Assembly (NCBI GenBank): GCA_017427985.1
Contig: JAFRRS010000018.1
Location: 1 to 64,000 of the forward strand
Length of the DNA stretch: 64,000 bases
Direction: 5' to 3'
Source: Bacteroidales bacterium
GTDB taxonomy: Bacteria; Bacteroidota; Bacteroidia; Bacteroidales; F082
The notes below the pieces were generated by a model. It had not been told where the DNA came from. It did not search any database and was given only the letters and a program-made list of their open reading frames with translations. Of the stretch, positions 34,707 through 42,673 are shown one piece after another. The position numbers were made by a program, and so were the translations under genes. Every line of letters starts with the position of its first letter. The first letter of the stretch is position 1.

Positions 34707-36508
34707 TATTCCAAACGTGTTTTTATATCGTCTGCATTGATGATTGTGAAGATTTTCCTGCCATTCGGCGCCACCTCAGCCACCGCGCAGCCAAAAAGCC
34801 TGTCGATGATGTCCTGCATCTCCACAGCGTTCAATGCCTGACCCGCCTTCACAGCCATCTGAGAGGCAAGCGAGCGGGCCAGATTAAGTTTTCTATCCAA
34901 TTGATTAGCAGACATGTTTGTCTTATAATCCTCCAAAATCCTTTCAATCATGGTTACAGCATCGCTGCCTTTGCAGTCCGCCGGAGTTCCGTTGATGACG
35001 AAAGTGGTGTTGTTCATCGTTTCTATCATGAAACCTATTTTTTCAAGTTCAGGTTTCAGCTCTCGAAGCAATGATGCGTCATTGATATTCAATGAGATAT
35101 GATGAGGAAACAGTTCCTGCTGCGAGGCTTTCGCATTGGTTTCCATCTCCTTCAGATATTTCTCATAAAGTATGCGTTCGTGCGCCAAATGCTGGTCTAT
35201 GACAAGCAGTCCCGACTTCACCGCCGTCACAATGTATGACTGCTGCAGCTGAATGAAGAAACTCTTCTGTTCTTCCTCCTGCGACGAGCTGACCTGTTCA
35301 TTATCATCGACATGAATGTCTGCCACAGTGTCGCCGCTGTCGTCGTAAGCAATACGCCAATTCTGCTGCTGATGACGTATCGGACTGATTTTAAACGGGT
35401 TAAATGTCGGGTCATAGTCTTCCTTAGGAGTAATTACAGGTCGGTCCATGCGGCTCGCCTCACCGAAATCGATGCCCATATTCGGGTCGACATCGAAATC
35501 CAAAGTCGGGGCTAAGTTATTCTGTCCTATGGCTTTACGAACTGCCGAGTGCATAATCGCATAAATCAGCTTCACGTCAATGAAATTGACCTCCGTCTTG
35601 GTCGGATGAATATTGATATCTATTTCTTTCGGATCTATCTGAATATCAAGGAAATAACCAGGGAAGCAATCCTGAGGGATGAGTTCCTTGTAGGCGTTTT
35701 CCACTGCATGATGCAGGTAGGCGTGCTTGATAAAACGACGGTTCACGAAGAAATACTGCTCACCCCTTGTCTTCTTGGAAAACTCAGGTTTTACTATGAA
35801 TCCCTCTATCGTCACCGACTCCGTGACCTGGTTCACAGGAAGCAGCTTGCCGTCATAATCCTTGCCGAAAAGCCCGACAATCCTTTGTTTCAACGAGCCA
35901 GGATAAAGGTGGAAAAGCTCCTTGTCGTTGCTCACAAAAGTGAATCCGACCTCAGGGTTCATTATCGCTATCCTGAAAAACTCCTCGTTGATGTGACGAA
36001 GCTCAGCCTCATTGGATTTCAAGAAGTTACGTCGTGCCGGAACATTGAAAAACAGGTTTTTCACCGTGAAATTCGTTCCCACTGACATCGGTTTCGGCAG
36101 TTGTTCCATCACTTTTGAGCCTTCGATACGAATCTTCGTCCCCACCTCGTCCTCGGCGCGACGCGTCATCAGCTCCACCTGCGCGACCGCGGCGATGCTG
36201 GCGAGAGCCTCACCACGGAATCCCATGGTACGGATGGCAAAGAGGTCGTCAGCGCATTTGATTTTCGAGGTGGCGTGACGCTCAAAACACAAGCGCGCGT
36301 CGGTCTCCGACATGCCGCAGCCGTTGTCAACGACGGTGATAAATGTGCGCCCGGCATCTTTCACAACAAGGTCAATTTGTGTCGCGCCGGCGTCTATAGC
36401 GTTTTCTATCAATTCTTTAACTACAGAGGCAGGACGCTGAATCACCTCACCAGCCGCAATCTGATTCGCAACGGAATCAGGAAGTAACTTTATGATATCC
36501 AACGACAT
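34706..36508 (-). CDS. mutL: DNA mismatch repair protein MutL
   Basis: The 600-residue MutL has the GHKL ATPase motifs ENAIDAGA, VVDNGCGM and TMGFRGEALASIA in the N-terminal third. The C-terminal dimerisation domain contains VIDQHLAHERILYEK, which fits the endonuclease motif DQHA(x)2E(x)4E with leucine for alanine, so it probably nicks DNA itself, as expected in a genome relying on MutL rather than MutH. It follows the small membrane protein gene by two bases and overlaps the rhomboid gene by one. Confidence 0.96.
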   Translation of the reverse strand: MSLDIIKLLPDSVANQIAAGEVIQRPASVVKELIENAIDAGATQIDLVVKDAGRTFITVVDNGCGMSETDARLCFERHATSKIKCADDLFAIRTMGFRGEALASIAAVAQVELMTRRAEDEVGTKIRIEGSKVMEQLPKPMSVGTNFTVKNLFFNVPARRNFLKSNEAELRHINEEFFRIAIMNPEVGFTFVSNDKELFHLYPGSLKQRIVGLFGKDYDGKLLPVNQVTESVTIEGFIVKPEFSKKTRGEQYFFVNRRFIKHAYLHHAVENAYKELIPQDCFPGYFLDIQIDPKEIDINIHPTKTEVNFIDVKLIYAIMHSAVRKAIGQNNLAPTLDFDVDPNMGIDFGEASRMDRPVITPKEDYDPTFNPFKISPIRHQQQNWRIAYDDSGDTVADIHVDDNEQVSSSQEEEQKSFFIQLQQSYIVTAVKSGLLVIDQHLAHERILYEKYLKEMETNAKASQQELFPHHISLNINDASLLRELKPELEKIGFMIETMNNTTFVINGTPADCKGSDAVTMIERILEDYKTNMSANQLDRKLNLARSLASQMAVKAGQALNAVEMQDIIDRLFGCAVAEVAPNGRKIFTIINADDIKTRLE

Positions 36509-36510
36509 AG

Positions 36511-36840
36511 CTATTTACCTCCAAGATGCAGGAACATCGTTATGAAATTCTCCACCAATGGAGTGAAAAATATGAAATATATCAAAATGGCGGCGATTCC
36601 GAAAATCACAACATAACGCATCGTTCCAGCTATTGATCTCGTCTTTTTCTCCCTTCCGTCCTCGCCTATTCTTCCCCATCTCTGCCTCATCTGAACTCTA
36701 AGTTTCTCACTATCAGTGAGTTTTGAATCCAAACCCATTGCAGCCTTTCTCTTTTCCAACTCCTCTTTTTCAGGATTGTAATACCTTGGAATATAATTGA
36801 ACTTTGGCATCGACGGCCTGTGAAACATGAAAATTCCCAT
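36511..36840 (-). CDS. small hypothetical protein with one C-terminal membrane helix
   Basis: The 109-residue protein has a basic, tyrosine- and charge-rich N-terminal part (HRPSMPKFNYIPRYYNP, then an RQRWGR segment) and a single hydrophobic helix near 74-93. It is a conserved-looking leader gene of mutL in Bacteroidota. No function is recognised. It heads the six-gene run to gltS, just after a promoter box, with mutL two bases downstream. Confidence 0.75.
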   Translation of the reverse strand: MGIFMFHRPSMPKFNYIPRYYNPEKEELEKRKAAMGLDSKLTDSEKLRVQMRQRWGRIGEDGREKKTRSIAGTMRYVVIFGIAAILIYFIFFTPLVENFITMFLHLGGK

Positions 36841-36859
36841 AACTCTTTATTTTAAACTG

Positions 36860-36867
36860 CAAAGATA
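36860..36867 (-). promoter_or_regulatory. -7 promoter box for the mutL run
   Basis: TATCTTTG on the minus strand, 19 bases before the ATG at 36840. It is back to back with the plus-strand box at 36881-36888. Confidence 0.65.
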
Positions 36868-36880
36868 ATAATAATTTTCG

Positions 36881-36888
36881 TAATTTTG
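36881..36888 (+). promoter_or_regulatory. -7 promoter box for the ABC importer operon
   Basis: TAATTTTG, 28 bases before the ATG at 36917. The two divergent boxes are only 13 bases apart. Confidence 0.65.
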
Positions 36889-36916
36889 CATATTATAATT
36901 TTTTTAATGACTTTTT

Positions 36917-38047
36917 ATGAAAAAACTGCTAATCATTTGTGTTTCAATCATTTTAGGATTCGTTTCTTGCAAAGATGAAACACAGACATCAAATCAAAAA
37001 GCGAGTCAGGATAATGAGAACCTGATGCGTTATACAAGTTATATCATTGTAAACAATTATAAATCAGGATATTACATCAACGTTTCAAATCCCTGGAATG
37101 AGAAATCTCTTGGCGAGTTTTACCTCTATCCGGATTCGCTTAAGCTTCCAAACGAGCTTGAAAACAAGGCTGTTATCCGCACTCCAGTGCAATCGGTCCT
37201 CGCCTATTCTTCAACGCAATGGTCTGTGTTTCTTGAACTTGGCGAGATTGGGCGCGTGAAAGGGATTCTGGAAAGCGAATACACCAACAACCCTGAAATC
37301 AAGAAGCTTTTGGCAGAGAAAAAGATTGAGGATGTGGGCATTGAGACGAGTTTGAAGACAGAAATCGCCATCAATCTACACCCCGACGTGATACTGTACA
37401 CTCCATATTCTACTGTGCCAAAAACCGAAATCGGTGAATTGACCGGCGCGATGATGTTTCCTTTTGCCGATTACCTTGAAAATCATCCACTTGGACGCGC
37501 CGAATGGCTTAAAGTCATAGGTTTCTTAACTTGCCGCGAAAAAGATACCGACAAATGGTTCAACGAAATCGTAAGTCGTTATGAATCACTGAAATCGCTT
37601 TGTGAAAACGTTGAAAACCGCCCAACAGTATTTTCCGATTTGCCGTTTGAAGGCCAGTGGTATCTGCCAGGCGGAATGAGCTACATTTCCCAAATTTTCC
37701 ACGACGCAGGAGCCAATTACATTTGGAAAGACAACAACTCCACCGCGAGCCTGCCTGTTGATGCTGAAACCGTGTTGTCGAAGGCGCGCGACGCCGACTA
37801 CTGGCGCATCATGAATTCGACCAACGAGCCATATTCGTACGAACGCTTGGCCATTGAAAATGAATTATATACGTTTTTTAAAGCGTATAAAGACCGAAAC
37901 ATTGTCGTGTGCGACATTCGCAAAAGCGGATATTTCGAACAGTCGGAATATGAACCGGACGTGCTGCTGAAAGACTTTGTTTTCGTGTTCCACCCCGAGA
38001 TGATTGAAAAAGACTATGTGCCAAGATATTTTTACAGAATGAAATGA
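36917..38047 (+). CDS. ABC-importer substrate-binding lipoprotein (siderophore/B12 type)
   Basis: The 376-residue protein has a lipoprotein signal with lipobox FVSC (C18). It has a class III binding-protein fold typical of iron-chelate and cobalamin importers: two lobes around a long helix, with RIPVQSVLAYSSTQW-like (near 87-100), LHPDVILYTPY and YLPGGMSYISQIFHDAGANY segments. It would hand a metal chelate or corrinoid to the permease encoded next. The stop overlaps the permease start (ATGA). Fe-siderophore, haem and B12 cannot be told apart. The presence of the B12-dependent KamE makes cobalamin plausible but not shown. Confidence 0.85.
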   Translation: MKKLLIICVSIILGFVSCKDETQTSNQKASQDNENLMRYTSYIIVNNYKSGYYINVSNPWNEKSLGEFYLYPDSLKLPNELENKAVIRTPVQSVLAYSSTQWSVFLELGEIGRVKGILESEYTNNPEIKKLLAEKKIEDVGIETSLKTEIAINLHPDVILYTPYSTVPKTEIGELTGAMMFPFADYLENHPLGRAEWLKVIGFLTCREKDTDKWFNEIVSRYESLKSLCENVENRPTVFSDLPFEGQWYLPGGMSYISQIFHDAGANYIWKDNNSTASLPVDAETVLSKARDADYWRIMNSTNEPYSYERLAIENELYTFFKAYKDRNIVVCDIRKSGYFEQSEYEPDVLLKDFVFVFHPEMIEKDYVPRYFYRMK

Positions 38048-39066
38048 AAAACAACAAGATATTAATCGGGATTTCAGGCATAATATTACTTGGGATAGTG
38101 TTGTTTGCCCTCAATTTGTTTGTCGGTTCCGTCAGGATTTCATTCGACGACATACTTAAAGTTTTGCTTAAAGATTCGGCAGACAAAACATTGAATGTCA
38201 TTATTTTCGATTACAGATTACCGCAAGCCTTGACCGCTTTATTGGCAGGTGCTGCGTTGGCGGTGGCGGGTCTGCTGATGCAGACGTTGTTCCGCAACCC
38301 TCTTGCCGACCCTTCGATGCTCGGCATCAGCAGCGGCGCGAGTCTCGGCGTTGGCGTGGTGATACTTCTCACCGGAGCCATCTCAGGGGCAGCAGTGTCA
38401 TCATTCGGATGGTGGTCGACAATAGGCGTCAGCCTTGCCGCTTTCATTGGCGCGGTACTCGTCCTCTTTGTGATGCTCGCGTTCAGCGCAAGGATGAAAA
38501 ACATGACAACATTAATAATCATTGGCTTGATGATTGCCTATTTGGCAGGTTCAATCACCGACATTTTGAAGTTTTTCAGCCTAAAGGAAGACATCCACGC
38601 CTTCGTGATATGGGGAATGGGCAGTTTTTCTGGCGTCGGCAACTCGAAAATGGCGATATTCTCAATCAGCATCATAATCGGGCTTGTAGCATCGTTTTTC
38701 CTATCTAAAAATTTGAATATCTTGCTGTTAGGCGAAATGTATGCCGAGAATTTAGGTCTTAACATCCGTAAAAACAGCGTTGTTATCATCTTAATTTCGG
38801 GTTATCTCACAGCAATCGTTACGGCTTACTGCGGTCCCATCGCATTTGTTGGTCTCGCGATGCCACATATCGCCAGATTCCTGTTCAAGAGCAGCGACCA
38901 TCGCCTTCTGATACCAGCCACGATGCTGATTGGCATGGATATGGCGCTTCTTTGCAACCTCATCGCCAGGATGCCTGGTTTTGACGGTAACCTTCCTATC
39001 AATGCCGTCACCGCTTTCATCGGCGCTCCTGTTGTCATTTCTGTCATCATGAAAAGTAGAAAATAA
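38044..39066 (+). CDS. FecCD/BtuC-family ABC permease
   Basis: The 340-residue permease has about ten membrane helices and the FecCD signature RLPQALTALLAGAALAVAGL near 58-77, followed by RNPLADPSMLGISSGASLG. The cytosolic coupling motif GEMYAENLGLNIR appears near 231-243. It forms the channel of the importer with the ATPase encoded two bases downstream and overlaps the binding protein gene by four bases. Confidence 0.93.
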   Translation: MKNNKILIGISGIILLGIVLFALNLFVGSVRISFDDILKVLLKDSADKTLNVIIFDYRLPQALTALLAGAALAVAGLLMQTLFRNPLADPSMLGISSGASLGVGVVILLTGAISGAAVSSFGWWSTIGVSLAAFIGAVLVLFVMLAFSARMKNMTTLIIIGLMIAYLAGSITDILKFFSLKEDIHAFVIWGMGSFSGVGNSKMAIFSISIIIGLVASFFLSKNLNILLLGEMYAENLGLNIRKNSVVIILISGYLTAIVTAYCGPIAFVGLAMPHIARFLFKSSDHRLLIPATMLIGMDMALLCNLIARMPGFDGNLPINAVTAFIGAPVVISVIMKSRK

Positions 39067-39068
39067 GA

Positions 39069-39827
39069 ATGGAAATATTAAAGACATCATCATTATCAAT
39101 CGGTTATGCCAACAAAGCCGTCGTTTCCGACATAAATGTGTCGCTTAACGAAGGTGACATCATCGCGCTTATTGGCCCAAACGGAGCGGGAAAATCGACG
39201 CTTTTCAAGACTTTTTCGACGCATATCAAGCCTGTCGGCGGGAAAATCGAATTGTTTGGCAGGGACATCAACCTTTATTCGAACAACGAACGCGCAAAAC
39301 TGCTTGGAATCGTCCTCACCGAACGCCCTGACGACATGTTTTTAAAGGTGTACGATGTGGTTGCTGCGGGACGTTATCCATACACAGGAATGTTCGGAAA
39401 GCTTTCAGAAGACGACGAAAAAGAAATTAAAGCATCACTTGAATTAGTTGGAGTTAATAATTTGATTGACAGAGTTTTCAACACTCTATCAGACGGCGAA
39501 AAACAGAAGGTCATGATTGCAAAAGCCATCGCTCAAAACACGCCAATCATCATGCTCGACGAGCCGACTGCATTTTTGGATTATCCGAGCAAAATCGAGT
39601 TGTTCTCATTGCTGAAAAAGTTGGCAAAGGAACAAAAAAAGGCGATTCTTTTCAGCTCACACGACCTCGAACTGCTACTCCGTTACACCGACAACATCTG
39701 GATTATCGCCAAGGATCTTCCGTTTGCATCAGGACAAAGTTCCGTACTGCTCAAAAATGGCATTATTCAGAAGTATTTTCAACTTAAAGATGCTGATAAT
39801 CAATATCTTTTGAATGAATTAAGTTAA
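39069..39827 (+). CDS. ABC importer ATPase (FepC/BtuD type)
   Basis: The 252-residue ATPase has Walker A GPNGAGKS at 36-43, the signature LSDGEKQKVMIA near 138-149, Walker B PIIMLDEPTAFLDY and the H-loop SSHDLE. This order and the neighbour genes identify the energy subunit of the chelate/B12 importer. The signature LSDGE replaces the usual LSGGE. It ends one base before the amidohydrolase gene. Confidence 0.93.
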   Translation: MEILKTSSLSIGYANKAVVSDINVSLNEGDIIALIGPNGAGKSTLFKTFSTHIKPVGGKIELFGRDINLYSNNERAKLLGIVLTERPDDMFLKVYDVVAAGRYPYTGMFGKLSEDDEKEIKASLELVGVNNLIDRVFNTLSDGEKQKVMIAKAIAQNTPIIMLDEPTAFLDYPSKIELFSLLKKLAKEQKKAILFSSHDLELLLRYTDNIWIIAKDLPFASGQSSVLLKNGIIQKYFQLKDADNQYLLNELS

Positions 39828-39828
39828 A

Positions 39829-41424
39829 ATGAAAAGACTACCTTTAATATTATTATTGCTTGCGATGATTTCATGCGACAAAACGAAAGTGGACTTGATT
39901 GTTCACAACAGCAACACATATACCGTTGACAATCAATTCAGTAAGGCTTCAGCTTTTGCCATAAAAGATGGAAAATTCGTTGCAATCGGCTCAGACAGAA
40001 AGATTTTAAGCCATTATTACGCAACCCAAACCCTTGACGCACAAGGACAAAGCATTTATCCTGGCTTCATCGACGGGCACTGCCATTTCGTGGGCTACGG
40101 CGAGACAAAAGTACGTTATGCCGACCTGAAAGGCTGCAAATCGTTTGAGGAAGTCTTGGACAGGCTTGAAAAACATGATGAAAACAACGATTCAGACTGG
40201 CTGTTGGGACGCGGTTGGGACCAGAACCTCTGGGAAGTTAAGGAATTCCCTGAAAACACTGAGCTTCACAAACGTTTTCCTAACAAAAAAGTGCTTCTCA
40301 CAAGAGTCGACGGACATGCAGTACTTGTGAGTGATAATGTATTGAAAATCATCGGATTAAACAAAGATTCAAAAGTTGAAGGTGGTGAAATAGTTTTGAA
40401 AAAAGGCAAGCCATCCGGTATCCTTCTTGACAACGCCGCCGACATGGCAAAAGCCGCTGTTCCCAAGATAAGTAACGAACAGAAAATCAAAGCGTTAAAG
40501 ATAGCGCAACACGATTGTTTCGCCCTCGGTCTGACAGGAATCACCGATGCTGGACTCGATATCAAATCCATTGCCCTGATTGATTCATTGCAACAAGAAG
40601 GTGTTTTGCAGATGAAAGTAAACGCTATGGTTAACCCTGACGACGAGACCATGAACTATTTCATGAAGTTTGGAGTAATTGAGAAAGAGCGACTTACGGT
40701 ACGTTCAGTGAAGATCTACGCCGACGGTGCTCTCGGCTCGCGTGGTGCGAAATTGCTTGAGCCGTACTCAGACGCGCCAGAAACATCAGGATTGATTGTC
40801 GAAAATGAAGCTTTTTACGACCATGTTTGCGAAAAGGCTTACAATGCAGGTTATCAGGTATGCTGCCATGCCATCGGTGACGGAGGCGTAAGGATGATTC
40901 TCAACGAATACGCAAAGTTTTTAAAAGGAAATAACGATTTAAGATGGCGCGTCGAGCACTCGCAAGTTGTTGACCCGCAAGACTTTGAACTTTACAGAAA
41001 ATACAATATCATCCCTTCGATTCAGGCGACGCATTGCACTTCCGACATGCCATGGGCAGAGGATCGTCTTGGTTTTGAACACGTTAAGAATGCATACGCA
41101 TACAAAACCTTGCTCGCCCAGAACGGCTGGCTCATCAACGGCACCGACTTCCCTATCGAGCACATCTCTCCTATCAAGACATTTTATTCTTCAGTGGCAC
41201 GTAAGCATCTGACTGATAATAAATTAACTCGTGAAGAAGCTTTAAGATCAATGACCATCTGGGCAGCGAAAGGTTACTTCGCCGAGTCCCGCAAAGGCAG
41301 CATCGAAATCGGCAAAGAGGCAGATTTTGTTATCCTTTCAGATGACATTATGAGTATTGAAGATGAGAAAATCCCCGAAGTTAAGGTGATGAACACGTTT
41401 ATCAACGGGGAGATGGTTTATTAA
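39829..41424 (+). CDS. YtcJ-like amidohydrolase lipoprotein
   Basis: The 531-residue protein is a predicted lipoprotein (lipobox MISC, C16), so it sits on the periplasmic membrane face. It belongs to the YtcJ/NfdA branch of metal-dependent amidohydrolases. Motifs are GFIDGHCHF near 79-87 (HxH metal ligands), YADGALGSRGA near 298-308, CCHAIGDGG, and GTDFPIEHISP with a late aspartate. The substrate is unknown; N-substituted formamides are known for NfdA. It starts one base after the ATPase gene and is probably cotranscribed with the importer, which may hint at processing of an imported compound. Confidence 0.87.
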   Translation: MKRLPLILLLLAMISCDKTKVDLIVHNSNTYTVDNQFSKASAFAIKDGKFVAIGSDRKILSHYYATQTLDAQGQSIYPGFIDGHCHFVGYGETKVRYADLKGCKSFEEVLDRLEKHDENNDSDWLLGRGWDQNLWEVKEFPENTELHKRFPNKKVLLTRVDGHAVLVSDNVLKIIGLNKDSKVEGGEIVLKKGKPSGILLDNAADMAKAAVPKISNEQKIKALKIAQHDCFALGLTGITDAGLDIKSIALIDSLQQEGVLQMKVNAMVNPDDETMNYFMKFGVIEKERLTVRSVKIYADGALGSRGAKLLEPYSDAPETSGLIVENEAFYDHVCEKAYNAGYQVCCHAIGDGGVRMILNEYAKFLKGNNDLRWRVEHSQVVDPQDFELYRKYNIIPSIQATHCTSDMPWAEDRLGFEHVKNAYAYKTLLAQNGWLINGTDFPIEHISPIKTFYSSVARKHLTDNKLTREEALRSMTIWAAKGYFAESRKGSIEIGKEADFVILSDDIMSIEDEKIPEVKVMNTFINGEMVY

Positions 41425-41441
41425 TTCTTATCTATCTATTA

Positions 41442-41590
41442 TTAATGATTTTCCATGACCCAATCTTTTTGTTCCAACACACTAAGCACACGCTTAATTG
41501 TAGTATATGACACACCCAATTTTGGGGCAATATAATTTGTCGTTAATTGGTCATTTAATTGGTCATTTAATTGGTCAATCGGGTTGTGAA
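41442..41590 (-). pseudogene. winged-helix C-terminal tail in the +1 frame after the DUF1016 gene
   Basis: Just past the DUF1016 stop the minus strand is open in the +1 frame for about 49 residues. It reads HNPIDQLNDQLNDQLTTNY, then IAPKLGVSYTTIKRVLSVLE and QKDWVMENH before TAA at 41442. The DQLN repeats followed by a helix-turn-helix-like segment are typical of the C-terminal tail of Fic proteins and of AlbA/AAA_4-type transcription regulators. There is no start codon, so it is either a frame-broken extension of DUF1016 or the remnant of a lost gene. Confidence 0.5.
41543..41578. repeat. three tandem copies of a 12-base unit
   Basis: TTAATTGGTCAT occurs three times (the last ends in AA). 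On the minus strand the unit encodes the DQLN repeat of the +1-frame tail; its length keeps the frame. The DUF1016 stop codon lies at its edge. Confidence 0.8.
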
Positions 41591-42615
41591 GATAAAAGCA
41601 AGTCTAACTGTGCTTGCAGTTCCTCGCGTTTAGGCAAATACAATTGATATCGTGCGGCAAAAAGCTTGTTGGTGATTCCTTGCAGAGCATATTCCATTAA
41701 GAGCTCATCTTTTCTGGCTCCGAGTACTATTCCTATCGGTGGGTTGTCGTCTGGTTGGCATATCTCCGTCTTAAAATAGTTCAGGTAGAGATTCATTTGC
41801 CCAATGTCACTATGCTTTATTTCCGAGCGTTTCAAATCAATCAACACATAGCATTTAAGTATGCAATTGTAAAACACCAAATCCACCTTAAAACGACGGC
41901 TTCCAATAGGAATAATATATTGTCTGCCTATAAAAGCAAAGCCTCTGCCAAGTTCCAAAAGAAACTGTTCCATATTGGCTTTCAATGCTGTTTCCAATTC
42001 GCCCTCTTTGTATCTTTTCTTTTGCTGCAAACCTGTGAATTCCAATACATAAGGGTCGTGAATAATGTCTTCAGCCTTCATAACCTGATGACCCTCATTG
42101 GCCAAGGCAAGGAGGCCTTTTTTATCAGTACTCAAAGCCAAACGCTGAAACAAAGAGCTCTTTATCTGCCGTTTGAGTTCCCTGACTTTCCAGCCCTCCC
42201 TGATGGATTCATTAAAATAGAATTGCATTTCCATCGGGTCTTCGCATTTAAGCAGTTCAAAGTAATGGCTCCATGTCAATTTGTGAGACAGCGTCTCACA
42301 TTTTGGGAAGGCGATGTATAACTTGCGCATATAGTTTAAGTTAGAGCGGCTGAATCCTTTACCACGCTTTATGGTCAAGTCTCTTGACAGGTTTACAAGA
42401 AGCTGTTGTCCGTATTCTGCCCTTGCTTTTCCGCCCTGCTCATATTCTACAATATATTGTCCTGTTTGCCAATTAGCCATTAAGAGTTCAGAATTAACTG
42501 CAAGTACAGCACTTTCTTTGGCTCTATCCCATAATGTGGAGATTTGGTCGACAAGTTGTTCGTAATCTTGCGGCCGTTCTAATTGTGTTTTCTTTATTTC
42601 TATTTCGTTTGACAT
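41575..42615 (-). CDS. DUF1016 (YhcG-type) PD-(D/E)xK nuclease
   Basis: The 346-residue protein has the N-terminal DUF1016 winged-helix region (about 15-165, with ELLMANWQTGQYIVEYEQ and GFSRSNLNYMRKLY) and the C-terminal YhcG nuclease domain. Active-site residues are D245 in KVDLVF, then D260 and K262 in LIDLKRSE, with Q273 in the following helix. The family is found in defence islands and restriction loci; its target is not well defined. It is the last gene of the island, 58 bases after the RloC-like gene, without an evident promoter. Its end adjoins a 12-base tandem repeat and an out-of-frame tail. Confidence 0.9.
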   Translation of the reverse strand: MSNEIEIKKTQLERPQDYEQLVDQISTLWDRAKESAVLAVNSELLMANWQTGQYIVEYEQGGKARAEYGQQLLVNLSRDLTIKRGKGFSRSNLNYMRKLYIAFPKCETLSHKLTWSHYFELLKCEDPMEMQFYFNESIREGWKVRELKRQIKSSLFQRLALSTDKKGLLALANEGHQVMKAEDIIHDPYVLEFTGLQQKKRYKEGELETALKANMEQFLLELGRGFAFIGRQYIIPIGSRRFKVDLVFYNCILKCYVLIDLKRSEIKHSDIGQMNLYLNYFKTEICQPDDNPPIGIVLGARKDELLMEYALQGITNKLFAARYQLYLPKREELQAQLDLLLSSQPD

Positions 42616-42673
42616 AGGTTGCTGCTTATATCTGTTGTTTGGGATTCCATGATGAGTTATTTCTTATTATCAA

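Noticed and set aside
41543..41578. Possible CRISPR-like repeats (also 28201-28240 and 63195-63238)
   Set aside because: All are tandem units of 8-20 bases without spacers and without cas genes.
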